A stretch of DNA of 64,000 nucleotides from Leptospira soteropolitanensis. GTDB lineage: Bacteria; Spirochaetota; Leptospiria; Leptospirales; Leptospiraceae. Position 1 is the stretch's first letter; every line of letters starts with the position of its first letter. Made by a program: the position numbers and the translations under genes. Location: assembly GCF_026151655.1 (NCBI RefSeq), contig NZ_JAMQPN010000001.1, positions 372,001-436,000 on the forward strand. The letters run 5' to 3'. Under the pieces are notes generated by a model that did no database searches, was not told where the DNA came from, and was given only the letters and a program-made list of their open reading frames with translations. Shown here in pieces: positions 47,163-55,398 of this stretch.

Positions 47163-47789
47163 CTAACTAGAAATTTCTTCAGAAATACGATCATAACCCT
47201 TACCTTCTCGAATCAAATCAATTGAATCATCATTAATTTGTAAGATGGTTGATAGTTCCATTTTTACAATCCCACCATCCACAATCCCGTCCACTTGGTT
47301 ACCATAAATGGATTCCAAATCATCAATATCGATGATGAACTCATCATCGCAAAAGGCAGAGGTGGATGTAAGAGGAGAATCATGGATTTTTAAGAGTTCA
47401 CTAAGGTAAATATGATCAGGAATCCGAATTCCAATTTGTTTGTCTTTATGATGCACCACAGAAGGTTTTGGCAGATTTTTATTGGCCTTTAAAACAAAGG
47501 TAAAAGGACCAGGTGTCACTCGTTTCATCAGACGGTAGGCTGAATTTGGTAAATACTCAATAAAATTCGATGCCATAGAAATATCTCTGCACATCAAAGA
47601 AAGTGGTTTGTCTTTGGGAAGTTTACGAATTGCGTATATTTTCTCAACACCCAATTTGGAGTGTGCATCTGCAATGATCGCATAAACAGTATCCGTAGGG
47701 AAAATATAAACGGCTCCATCCTTCAACCTTTCTGAAATTTGTTTGAGCTTTCGGATTTCTGGATTTTCTGGATGGAGGTATAGAATCAT
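47163..47789 (-). CDS. tsaC: Threonylcarbamoyl-AMP synthase, TsaC/YrdC family
   Basis: A 208-residue Sua5/YciO/YrdC domain protein. GAVYIFPTDTVYAIIADAHS and IYAIRKLPKDKPLSLM, followed by VTPGPFTFVLKA and IGIRIPDH, match the family core. It makes threonylcarbamoyl-AMP for t6A, so with tsaE and tsaB 6 kb away it completes most of the pathway. The family Ser-Ala-Asn signature reads STSAFCDDE, with Asn replaced by Phe, so it may be the YciO-like branch. Start ATG 47789 with the SDR gene 18 bases upstream suggests an operon. Confidence 0.85.
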   Translation of the reverse strand: MILYLHPENPEIRKLKQISERLKDGAVYIFPTDTVYAIIADAHSKLGVEKIYAIRKLPKDKPLSLMCRDISMASNFIEYLPNSAYRLMKRVTPGPFTFVLKANKNLPKPSVVHHKDKQIGIRIPDHIYLSELLKIHDSPLTSTSAFCDDEFIIDIDDLESIYGNQVDGIVDGGIVKMELSTILQINDDSIDLIREGKGYDRISEEISS

Positions 47790-47807
47790 GCGTTTTCACA
47801 GCAGAGA

Positions 47808-48545
47808 TTATTGTGCTGTGAGTCCCCCATCGAGAACAAGGCACTGACCCGTCATATAAGAAGAAGAATCAGATGCTAAATAAATCGCCGCACCTAGTAA
47901 TTCTTCTGGTTTTCCAAGTCGTCCCATAGGAATTCCAGCAAGAACTTGTTTCATGATGAATTCTTTGTCTTTAATCATATCGGTCATTTCGGTATCGATA
48001 AGACCGGGACAAATCACATTCACTCGATAACCATTATTGCACCACTCAATAGCAAGGGCTTTCGATAAAGTAATGACTGCTCCCTTGGTCCCGGAATACA
48101 CAGAAGCCAGTTTACTTCCTACCATTCCTAGAACTGAAGCCACATTGATGATGTTTCCACCTTCTTTTTTATGGTGTTTGTAATAGGCTTGGCAATTGCG
48201 AAAAACACCCACATAGTTTGTCTGAACTATATTTTGTAATTCCTCTTCTTTGAATCCAGAAGCAGGAGTGTTCGTTGCAATTCCAGCGTTGTTAATTAGT
48301 GTATCAAGTCTTCCATGTTTTGCCTTGATTTGACCAATGATTTCGAATGCCGCACCTTCATTACGAACATCCAATACTACTCCATTGATTCCTTCTTTAG
48401 CCATCCATTCAATGGATTCAGGTCGCGAACCTGCCCCGTACACAATGGCACCAGCGTCTCTAAAACCAAGAGCTAAAGATTTGCCGATACCTCGACTGGC
48501 ACCAGTGATCAAAATTGATTTTCCTTTTACATCAAATAAACTCAT
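47808..48545 (-). CDS. Short-chain dehydrogenase/reductase (SDR)
   Basis: A 245-residue SDR. ATG 48545 is chosen because GAGG lies 6 bases upstream and it overlaps the stop of the previous gene by ATGA. It has ILITGASRGIGKSLA, NNAG, the catalytic Ser in VASVLG and YSGTKGAVITLS (Tyr and Lys). The C-terminal DGGLTAQ is typical. Substrate is unknown; FabG-like and sugar-type reductases are both possible. Confidence 0.87.
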   Translation of the reverse strand: MSLFDVKGKSILITGASRGIGKSLALGFRDAGAIVYGAGSRPESIEWMAKEGINGVVLDVRNEGAAFEIIGQIKAKHGRLDTLINNAGIATNTPASGFKEEELQNIVQTNYVGVFRNCQAYYKHHKKEGGNIINVASVLGMVGSKLASVYSGTKGAVITLSKALAIEWCNNGYRVNVICPGLIDTEMTDMIKDKEFIMKQVLAGIPMGRLGKPEELLGAAIYLASDSSSYMTGQCLVLDGGLTAQ

Positions 48546-48784
48546 TTTACCTCGTGATTGGAAGGATAACAATCGCTAGCTTGAGGTTTTGTGTCTTCCA
48601 AAAGTTTTTTATAATCTAAAGTATTATCATCCCGAACCAAATCTCTTCTTATGTAGTGTGTACCTTTTTCGTAATAATCCGCAACGGGATTACAATCTTG
48701 GATGTCTTCGGAAAAACCTCGTTTACATCCAAAAACAAAAACGATCGCACATAAAAAAATAGCCAAAAGTCGAGGACTCATCAT
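48542..48784 (-). CDS. Small predicted lipoprotein
   Basis: An 80-residue protein with a short lipoprotein signal (LLAIFLCAIVFVFGC) and three more cysteines or charged residues in a mature part of about 60 residues. I chose the ATG at 48784; an adjacent ATG at 48781 would serve as well. The stop overlaps the SDR start by ATGA. The mature part has an Asp-rich, Tyr-containing segment (DYYEKGTHYIRRDLVRDDN) that I do not recognise. It is divergent from maf, with only 6 bases between the two starts. Confidence 0.7.
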   Translation of the reverse strand: MMSPRLLAIFLCAIVFVFGCKRGFSEDIQDCNPVADYYEKGTHYIRRDLVRDDNTLDYKKLLEDTKPQASDCYPSNHEVK

Positions 48785-48790
48785 TATGAA

Positions 48791-49399
48791 ATGAAACAAT
48801 ATCCCGTAAGGAATAGCAAGAATTTGTTTATACTCAAATCGACGTCACCAAGACGAATCCAATTACTCACCGATCTTGGATTTTTGTTCCAGGTGAAACC
48901 ATCAAACATTGATGAATCTCAAAAGAAGGACGAACCGGTGCTTCAGTATTTAGAACGAATGGTTCACTCAAAATTAGGAATCGATGAAGACCCTAACAAC
49001 CTCTACTTGGCCGCTGATACCATAGTCGTTTTTGAAAAAGAAATTTTACACAAGCCAGTCGACTTGGAAGATTCCGTTCGGATCCTAAAAACACTGTCGG
49101 GAAAAAAACATTCCGTATTTTCTGGAGCCGGTTTGCAGAAAGGATCAAAGGTTGATTTTTTTTACGAGGAAACCGGAATCGAATTTAAAGATTGGAATGA
49201 GGTAGAAATTCGAGATTATATTTTAAGATGCCAACCTTTTGATAAAGCAGGTTCTTATGGAATTCAGGATACAAACGGGCCGGTTGCGACAAAACTTGGA
49301 TCATATACAAATGTGATGGGATTTCCCCTCCGAAGTTTTTTAGCTCGTTCTTCGGCGTGGTTGCCTTATTGGGAAGGGTCTATTATGCGTAGAGGTTGA
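48791..49399 (+). CDS. maf: Maf-family nucleotide pyrophosphatase
   Basis: A 202-residue Maf protein. The family opening is LFILKSTSPRRIQLL, followed by NIDES, DTIVVF, and the C-terminal GSYGIQDTNGPVATKLGSYTNVMGFPL. Maf/YceF/YhdE enzymes cleave non-canonical NTPs or m7GTP, dTTP and UTP. The annotated ATG is at 48791; a TTG at 48824 with AAGGA 11 bases upstream would begin exactly at the family N-terminus, so the first 11 residues may not be real. It overlaps the convergent small gene by 17 bases. Confidence 0.9.
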   Translation: MKQYPVRNSKNLFILKSTSPRRIQLLTDLGFLFQVKPSNIDESQKKDEPVLQYLERMVHSKLGIDEDPNNLYLAADTIVVFEKEILHKPVDLEDSVRILKTLSGKKHSVFSGAGLQKGSKVDFFYEETGIEFKDWNEVEIRDYILRCQPFDKAGSYGIQDTNGPVATKLGSYTNVMGFPLRSFLARSSAWLPYWEGSIMRRG

Positions 49400-49613
49400 C
49401 TAAATTTCCAGGTTTGTAAGCCGCTTTTGCCTCTGGACTAGTTTGTACCTCAGCTGCTTTTTTTTCCGTTTCTCCGGAAACATATCTTGGCTGGTAGGAA
49501 CGCGATTGGATTGCTTCCACTTGCTCTACCGCTTGTGTATTGTATGTGGGAGACACATACATATACGGTTCGCCCAGTCCTGAAACTCTTGCCACATTAC
49601 TTGAGATTTCCAT
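49383..49613 (-). CDS. Small conserved-looking protein, function unknown
   Basis: A 76-residue protein from ATG 49613; upstream codons of the frame are open but do not fit. It is Ser-, Gln-, Tyr- and Ala-rich (MYVSPTYNTQAVEQVEAIQ) with no signal or membrane helix. It probably lacks a stable fold. Its 3' end overlaps maf by 17 bases. I am not sure it is a real gene, but the codon pattern and ATG support it. Confidence 0.5.
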   Translation of the reverse strand: MEISSNVARVSGLGEPYMYVSPTYNTQAVEQVEAIQSRSYQPRYVSGETEKKAAEVQTSPEAKAAYKPGNLVNLYA

Positions 49614-49664
49614 ACTATGAATATCGCCTCGTTCGTATCGAAAGATTAGACCGGATTCACGAAA

Positions 49665-50774
49665 ATGGAAACAAAAAAATCGCAAGCGAGAGAATTTAGC
49701 TCTCTTTTCCAACTATTCAAAACTCAAACAAGTAACCTCCCACAATTTTTTGCCTACACAGGGGAGGATTCTTATGAATTTGAACTCATCATCGAACATT
49801 ACAAAGAAGCACTTTCAAAATCTTCAGGTGCATACGAAATCATTCTGATCGTATCTGAATCAGGAGAGCAGGCAAAACTTTTTGCTGAACTTTTCACTCC
49901 TGATATGTTTTATCCAAGAAAACTTATCATTGTCAAACAAGCTGCTGCTCTTTTTAAACCCATACTCGATACAAAGGCGACACAAGAATGGAAAGACTTT
50001 GCTTCTGGTTTTCGAAAAAACATAACCTCTGTTTCTGATGAAATTTTTCTCATTGTCCATTACGATGGAAAAGACATTCCTCAAAGTTTAATCCAACTCT
50101 TTCAAGGTACCTTAAACTATTACAAAACCAAGTTTTTATATCCGAGTGATTATCCAAAAGTTTTCAAAGAAGTTTGTGACCAAGAACAAGTGCACTTTGA
50201 ACCAAATGCAGCCGATGAATTCATTCATCGAATTCCTGCAAATGTCGGAGCTTACCTTAAAAGCGTAAAAAAACTCAAACAATACTTACATCGTTCCAAA
50301 TTTACAATCGAAGATGTTAATTCAGTTCTCTTTAGTCAAAATGAACTGAATACCAATGTACTTGTAGAAACTTTGATTCAAAAACGAAAGGTTGATTTTT
50401 TTAAAGAGTTTACCAAGTTCAATGATCAAAACTCTGAAATTCTAAGTTTCTTAACCAGACTCAGTTACAAACTGGATGAAATTCGTAAAATCAAAGTCAT
50501 TCGAGCAAGACACAATGGCGAAGTACCAATTCCCATCATGGATGAACTTTTGAAAACAGGAAGTTATTCCGATGCGAGAAAAAATTTTGTAAGAAGGCAA
50601 TTGGTTTCTGACTCTGCTTTATTTACAGATAAAATTTTGGATCTGTTTTATGACCAAGTAATTGAAATGAATATCAAATTCAAATCAGGGCTTCGCGACG
50701 AAGAAGGAAGGAATTATTTTTTACAGAAAATTATGCATCTCTTTTCTTTACTTCAAGAAAGATCTTCCAAATGA
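49665..50774 (+). CDS. holA: DNA polymerase III delta subunit (HolA-like)
   Basis: A 369-residue protein of the clamp-loader delta type. The N-terminal part is a degenerate AAA domain: SNLPQFFAYTGEDSYEFELIIEHYKEAL and EIFLIVHYDGKDIP, no Walker A, as expected for delta. The C-terminal part is helical. The family is diverse, so the call is from the domain layout rather than a strict motif. Delta opens the DnaN clamp; dnaN is 11 kb away in the origin cluster. The gene overlaps its convergent neighbour by 22 bases. Confidence 0.7.
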   Translation: METKKSQAREFSSLFQLFKTQTSNLPQFFAYTGEDSYEFELIIEHYKEALSKSSGAYEIILIVSESGEQAKLFAELFTPDMFYPRKLIIVKQAAALFKPILDTKATQEWKDFASGFRKNITSVSDEIFLIVHYDGKDIPQSLIQLFQGTLNYYKTKFLYPSDYPKVFKEVCDQEQVHFEPNAADEFIHRIPANVGAYLKSVKKLKQYLHRSKFTIEDVNSVLFSQNELNTNVLVETLIQKRKVDFFKEFTKFNDQNSEILSFLTRLSYKLDEIRKIKVIRARHNGEVPIPIMDELLKTGSYSDARKNFVRRQLVSDSALFTDKILDLFYDQVIEMNIKFKSGLRDEEGRNYFLQKIMHLFSLLQERSSK

Positions 50775-51640
50775 TATTCATGTAATTTCCGATACAAATT
50801 CCTTTCAGAGATTCCTAGTAGTTTAGCAGCCTTTTCTCTGTTTCCTTTTGTATAAATCAAATTTGCTTTTATGATTTCTTTTTCATAACTTTCCAAACTG
50901 ATTCCAGGTTTCACTTCCAACTCGCTTAGATGGTTCTCAAAAAAATGAGATGGGATCTGCTTCCAATACAATTGTTTGCCGGTTGAAAATCCAACCAATG
51001 CAAAGATCATGTCGCGTAGTTCAGAAAAATTTTTGGTGAACGATTTGTTCTTAAAGAAAACGAAAAATTCTTCTTCGATTCCTGAAATTTTTTTACCAAG
51101 CTCTGTATTTGCCTCTTCTAAAAACTGAGATACAAAAAATGGTAATTCAGAAATCCTTTTTTTTAAATTAGGTAGTTCAAACCTAAAAGATTTCAACTGA
51201 TCATAAAAATCTGAATATACATTCTTTTGATTTAGAATTTCAAGCTCCTCAGAATGAATTTCCCAATACAAATATACTTTTGATTTTTCTTCGTATTTTT
51301 CTGACTTCCACCATTGTTGTAATAACAAAACTTCTTCTGGTTTTGCCTTTGTGATTCGATCAATCAGAATAGTAACAATTTGTTTGGATGTTTTGATTTT
51401 TTCTAAAGACTCCGAAAATGCAAATGGATAGGAAAAATCAAAATTTACTAAATGACTCGGAGATATATTCCTTTGTTCTAAACTTCTTTGAATCCAAAAA
51501 CTTTTTCCTACCCCACCTTCCCCAATGATTAATATAGGCAAATTGGAATTAGAAGTTTCGATCCACTGATTGCGAATCTTTTGAATATCGGATCCATTAC
51601 AAATCCATTCCGAAATGGATTTACTTCTTTTTGATGACAC
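50753..51640 (-). CDS. Degenerate sigma-54 activator-like protein with Fis-type HTH
   Basis: A 295-residue protein that starts with GTG at 51640, inside the end of the upstream gene. It follows NtrC-type activators in order: Walker A GEGGVGKS (40-47), a FRFELPNLKKRISEL segment (about 152-166) equal to the family PPLRER region, FSELRDMI (about 205-212) at the NVREL position and a Fis-type HTH (about 255-290, IYTKGNREKAAKLLGISERNLYRKL). But there is no GAFTGA loop, which contacts sigma-54, and Walker B reads ILIDR instead of DE. It is therefore unlikely to be an active sigma-54 ATPase; a DNA-binding regulator that lost sigma-54 contact is the better guess. Confidence 0.75.
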   Translation of the reverse strand: MSSKRSKSISEWICNGSDIQKIRNQWIETSNSNLPILIIGEGGVGKSFWIQRSLEQRNISPSHLVNFDFSYPFAFSESLEKIKTSKQIVTILIDRITKAKPEEVLLLQQWWKSEKYEEKSKVYLYWEIHSEELEILNQKNVYSDFYDQLKSFRFELPNLKKRISELPFFVSQFLEEANTELGKKISGIEEEFFVFFKNKSFTKNFSELRDMIFALVGFSTGKQLYWKQIPSHFFENHLSELEVKPGISLESYEKEIIKANLIYTKGNREKAAKLLGISERNLYRKLHEYHLEDLS

Positions 51641-53198
51641 TCACTGTCCCTTGCAAATAACCATTAAATTCTCTAATTTTGTTTGAATCTAAAAACTTTT
51701 TTGCCTGTGAAGGCTTTACCATAAGAGTCTTTGGGTAAGTTGTATTTATTTTTAACAAGTTGGTTTCGGCAGGAGCATTTTTCACCCCCCATGTAGATAG
51801 AGGATCAAGAAGAAATGTAGTTTGAATCAAATACTCTTTTCCTTTTGTCACCACTACATCATAAGGTAACTGAATCCAAATGGCTTCGCCTTTTGATTCT
51901 ACAAGTACTGTTTGGAATCTGTCTTTTTCCGTTTGGTCCGTATTGGATTCTGTTCGCAAAATGTATTCCAAATCTGTTTTAATTTCTTCTTTTTCCAGGA
52001 CACGTTTGTCTGAAATTTTTTCATATGCAAGATAAAGATTGTAAGGTGTAACTACATCGACTGCAGCACGAACAAGAGAGGAATCATATTTTTTGATTTG
52101 GTTTTGATTCCAATTAAATGGCATTGGTATTTCCTCTATAGACGAATACACGTTAAATTGATTTAAATAAAGAAATTCATAGCCTTCCGAGGTTCCAATT
52201 TTTTGGTATTCTGTAATTCCTACAACGCGGCTATTACTTGCTTTGCCTATCCTTTGCAATTCTCGGATTGTACTTAATTCCGAATGGTTGGGAACTAGTA
52301 GAACTGGCTCAATTTCCATTTGCCGTAAATCGTTCAATGCCATGATGATCGATCCGGATTTATCCTTTACTGCAGAAGAAAGAAGTAAAAAAAGTTTTCG
52401 CGATTCTTTTTTCCCAGAAGAAATTTTAGACTTTAAACCTTGTAAGGCGGATACAATTGTCTCAGCCTGGTTGTTTCCTTGCCATCCTGTTTCTTCCATC
52501 AATTTTTTGATTTCAATATGTTCTTTTGTCAGTGGGATGGTGATAATTTTATCTTTCTTTACGAGTGTCACACCTAAAAACAATCCGTCCTGATCATACA
52601 AGGAAGACATACTCTTCAGAATATCTTTTTTATAATATGCGTATGCTGAATGAATATCGATAAAAAGACTAATTTCATAATTAGGAGTTATTTTGTTTTT
52701 CTTTTCATAAAACCGAGGAGGTAAAAAACGAAAACTTTTTTCATTATGTTTTTCATAAGCTAAGACAAAGTTGGAAATTAATTTGGATTGGATCGTTTGT
52801 TTTGATTGGTTTTTGCAGTTGAATATAATCGTTTTAACAAGGATGGGATTTCCAAAATCAATTTGATCTTGGACTACAAAATGAGAATCCCACTCTGTAC
52901 AGAAAGAAAATAGATCCTGGTCTTTTAGTTCTCCTTCTTCGTTCCAATCCGATTCATTCAAATAATTTTCTACTAGTTTAGGATCTGTTATTTCGGTAAA
53001 AAAATTTCGTTTTAAATAATGTCGCGAAAGACGGGACAACTCAAATCCAGCCTCACGTCTTGAGCCAAGAACCGGTGGGACCTCGCCTGAAATATATGCA
53101 GGTAGGATAGAAATTTCTTTCCCGAACAAAAATTTAGGAGAGAATGCAATAAAAATTAAAAGCAATATTTGGGCTATACGGAAGGGTCGGCGAGACAT
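51621..53198 (-). CDS. Exported protein, possibly with a von Willebrand-A-like domain
   Basis: A 525-residue protein with a clear signal peptide (residues 1-26, ending LFG). The middle region (about 195-345) looks like a degenerate vWA fold: ISLFIDIHSAYAYYKKDILKSMSSLYD then a beta strand and IVSALQGLKSK. The first and last thirds are unassigned. It is encoded before and overlaps by 20 bases the degenerate sigma-54-activator-like gene, so the two are probably linked in function. No membrane helix appears after the signal peptide, so it is periplasmic or outer-membrane. I do not recognise a family. Confidence 0.7.
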   Translation of the reverse strand: MSRRPFRIAQILLLIFIAFSPKFLFGKEISILPAYISGEVPPVLGSRREAGFELSRLSRHYLKRNFFTEITDPKLVENYLNESDWNEEGELKDQDLFSFCTEWDSHFVVQDQIDFGNPILVKTIIFNCKNQSKQTIQSKLISNFVLAYEKHNEKSFRFLPPRFYEKKNKITPNYEISLFIDIHSAYAYYKKDILKSMSSLYDQDGLFLGVTLVKKDKIITIPLTKEHIEIKKLMEETGWQGNNQAETIVSALQGLKSKISSGKKESRKLFLLLSSAVKDKSGSIIMALNDLRQMEIEPVLLVPNHSELSTIRELQRIGKASNSRVVGITEYQKIGTSEGYEFLYLNQFNVYSSIEEIPMPFNWNQNQIKKYDSSLVRAAVDVVTPYNLYLAYEKISDKRVLEKEEIKTDLEYILRTESNTDQTEKDRFQTVLVESKGEAIWIQLPYDVVVTKGKEYLIQTTFLLDPLSTWGVKNAPAETNLLKINTTYPKTLMVKPSQAKKFLDSNKIREFNGYLQGTVSVIKKK

Positions 53199-53274
53199 AA
53201 AATTAGAATCGGTCTATTGAGGGAAAATGTAAATCTTTATCCTACAAGCATCATTCGTTTTCTTTGAGAAAAGA

Positions 53275-53302
53275 TTGACAAGGGTTTTTTATGGGATCAA
53301 AT
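53275..53302 (+). promoter_or_regulatory. Candidate promoter of lipL21
   Basis: TTGACA (53275-53280) is an exact -35 consensus. TCAAAT (53297-53302) is a 4-of-6 match to -10, 16 bases downstream. A GGAG ribosome site follows at 53314-53317, 10 bases before the ATG. The spacing is near ideal for a strong vegetative promoter, as expected for an abundant lipoprotein. Confidence 0.5.
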
Positions 53303-53327
53303 TCTTCGGAAAAGGAGTAGATTCTTT

Positions 53328-53909
53328 ATGAAGAAATCGCTTATCGTATGTGCCTCTCTAATCGCATTTGTTGTATCTTGCGGATCCAATGATGGAGGCA
53401 GAAGAGACGCTACGACCGTAGGTAAAAATGGTTGGATTTTTGAAGGTTGGGCATGTGCGCCTGACGCGGCAGCTGCTAAACGTGGTGAAAGCCCTGCTGA
53501 GTATTGCAAAGGGAAAGAAAAAGAATTCGATTATCTTTACATGAAATTTTCTGCACGTGCATCTGACAAAGCTATCAAAGCAAATTCAGTAGCAATGAAA
53601 CAATCCACTTGCCGTGAAGCAGCTCGTCTTCAAGTTGCTGGTGATGGTTTGAAAAAAATCTTAGGTGAATACTTAGAACAAGCTTCTGGAGTATCTGATG
53701 GCCAATCTACAGGTTCCGTTATTGTTTCTGAATCTAAAGGTACCATCAAAGGTGTTGGAGTTTACGACTGCTGTTCACTTAACAATGAAACAGGAATTTG
53801 CGCAAACGTTGGCGAACCTGAAACTTGGGAAGAATGTCAGTGTGTTGGATACTTGCGTTATATGGGCGGACAAAAAGCTCTAGAAGCAAAAGCAACTGCA
53901 GCACAATAA
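53328..53909 (+). CDS. lipL21: Outer-membrane lipoprotein LipL21
   Basis: A 193-residue lipoprotein with a signal MKKSLIVCASLIAFVVSC (lipidated Cys 18). The mature part begins with a Gly/Asp-rich linker, then RRDATTVGKNGWIFEGWACAPD, which I recognise as the start of leptospiral LipL21. The position near dnaA also fits, since lipL21 is close to the origin in L. interrogans. It is one of the abundant surface lipoproteins of Leptospira; reports link it to peptidoglycan binding. It has many cysteines in the mature part (C109, C140-141 and others), perhaps in disulfides. It has its own promoter and terminator and is the only plus-strand gene in the origin cluster. Confidence 0.82.
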   Translation: MKKSLIVCASLIAFVVSCGSNDGGRRDATTVGKNGWIFEGWACAPDAAAAKRGESPAEYCKGKEKEFDYLYMKFSARASDKAIKANSVAMKQSTCREAARLQVAGDGLKKILGEYLEQASGVSDGQSTGSVIVSESKGTIKGVGVYDCCSLNNETGICANVGEPETWEECQCVGYLRYMGGQKALEAKATAAQ

Positions 53910-53933
53910 TTTAACTGTTTAGCTTTTAACTTC

Positions 53934-53967
53934 AAAAAGCCTCCTGATTTCGGGAGGCTTTTTTTTT
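53934..53967. terminator. Strong bidirectional terminator between lipL21 and PilZ gene
   Basis: AAAAAGCCTCC (53934-53944) pairs perfectly with GGAGGCTTTTT (53953-53963) across an 8-base loop, with T9 following on the plus strand. A T5 run on the other strand also makes it usable for the convergent PilZ gene. Confidence 0.9.
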
Positions 53968-53980
53968 GCCCATACCCTAA

Positions 53981-54364
53981 TTACTTTTTTAGTTTTGGAT
54001 CAAAGTAATGTTTGTGGATGAATTCTTGAACAATCTTGTGTTGTGATGCTGTCAAAGGTTGAAAGATTACTGAAGTAGTTTTTCCTGCAGTTCGATGTAC
54101 AGTTCCTATTATTTCTAAAGGATTTTGATGAAGAGAAAAATGAACCCTTACTTGGTCACCTTCATAAAAAATGGCAGTCGTTTGGAAAGCAAGTCCTCCT
54201 GTTCCTAAATCGGAAAGGTGACCTGATACTGGTGTATTTCTTGATTTTACAAGTTCAACAGTGCAAGGTACGTCTAACTTTACACGTGCATCTTTTCGTT
54301 TTTGTTTAGCCCCAACGTATTTACTATAACTATCTGAAAATATTGACTGCTTTGAATCGGCCAT
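53981..54364 (-). CDS. PilZ-domain protein
   Basis: A 127-residue PilZ domain. The N-terminal RKDAR (RxxxR) and the DLGTGGLAF segment (DxSxxG with Thr in place of Ser) are the two c-di-GMP-binding motifs. It should therefore bind c-di-GMP and pass the signal to an unknown partner. It starts 12 bases from the dus gene stop and is in the same transcript as dus and gyrA. The window has also a degenerate EAL protein at 11570-12919, so c-di-GMP control is used by this organism. Confidence 0.85.
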   Translation of the reverse strand: MADSKQSIFSDSYSKYVGAKQKRKDARVKLDVPCTVELVKSRNTPVSGHLSDLGTGGLAFQTTAIFYEGDQVRVHFSLHQNPLEIIGTVHRTAGKTTSVIFQPLTASQHKIVQEFIHKHYFDPKLKK

Positions 54365-54375
54365 TTTAACTTCCT

Positions 54376-55389
54376 CTATGCGAGACTAACAAATGTTTCA
54401 CAGTTGATATTCTCGTTTTTTATTTCGCTTGTTTCCAAAAACTTAGAATCCATTTGTACTGATTCTAATTTATCTATAAATTGGTTTACATTGGTAATTG
54501 CCAGAAGTTCTCTTTTTGTATCTTCGGGGAAACCAGTATTCTCTATATATCGTATGAAGTGCTTTCGAAAAAGTACCAAAGCATAATCATCATCTGAAGG
54601 ATAAAAATTTAACATTAGATTTAAATGTTCTAAAATGACAGCTTTGATTTCTAACCAGCCAACCACTTCCTTTGGCCTTTCAGAAAAAATCCAAGGATTT
54701 CCAATGGCTTTACGACCAATTAATACAAGATCGACACCGTATTTTTTTTTCTTAAACATTGCTTCAGAAAAACTGGCCACATCCCCATTACCAAAGATAG
54801 GTACATTCGCTTTGGATTTGATTTCACCAATAGCATTCCAATCAGCAAAACCAGTATATGCCATCGCTTTAGTTCTGCCATGAACAGAAATGGCAGAGAC
54901 CCCTGATCCTTCTAATACTTTGACTGTTTCTAAATAGTTTAAGGAATTGGAATCCCAACCAAGGCGAATTTTTGCTGTGACAGGTAGTCCGGTTTTTTTT
55001 CGAATCCCTTCAATCATAGCACCAGCCAAACGAACATTTCGTAAAAGACCTGCCCCTGAACCGTGGTGGGAAACTTTTGCCACAGAACATCCCATATTCA
55101 AATCAATCACATCTGGATTTTTGGAAGCCGCAATTTCTGAGGCATTGACTACTGTGTCTAAATCCGATCCAAAGATTTGAAAAAAAATGGGTCGTTCTGT
55201 TTCTAAATAACGAAACATATACAATGACTTTGTATTACCAATGAGCAGTTGTTCTGTGGAAACAAATTCTGTATAAGCAAATGCCGAGCCAAATCTTCTT
55301 GTGATTTGTCTATAAGGACTATCAGATATACCAGCCATCGGAGAAAGAACAACATCACCCTTGATTGTCACTCCGCCGATGGTAATCAT
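54376..55389 (-). CDS. dus: tRNA-dihydrouridine synthase (Dus)
   Basis: A 337-residue FMN enzyme. SPMAGISDSPYR at the start, DLNMGCSVAKVSHHGSGAGLL with the catalytic Cys, TAKIRLGWD and HGRTKAMAYTGFADW are standard, and GNGDVAS is the FMN/phosphate loop. It reduces uridines in the D-loop of tRNA. The paralogue subtype (DusA, B or C) cannot be told by eye; DusB is the most frequent single bacterial type. It starts 10 bases after the gyrA stop, so it is in the gyrase operon. Confidence 0.93.
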   Translation of the reverse strand: MITIGGVTIKGDVVLSPMAGISDSPYRQITRRFGSAFAYTEFVSTEQLLIGNTKSLYMFRYLETERPIFFQIFGSDLDTVVNASEIAASKNPDVIDLNMGCSVAKVSHHGSGAGLLRNVRLAGAMIEGIRKKTGLPVTAKIRLGWDSNSLNYLETVKVLEGSGVSAISVHGRTKAMAYTGFADWNAIGEIKSKANVPIFGNGDVASFSEAMFKKKKYGVDLVLIGRKAIGNPWIFSERPKEVVGWLEIKAVILEHLNLMLNFYPSDDDYALVLFRKHFIRYIENTGFPEDTKRELLAITNVNQFIDKLESVQMDSKFLETSEIKNENINCETFVSLA

Positions 55390-55398
55390 AAACCCTCT

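Noticed and set aside
49383..49712. A 109-residue start for the small gene beside maf
   Set aside because: The first 33 codons look like antisense of the holA start region; the ATG at 49613 gives a more plausible protein.
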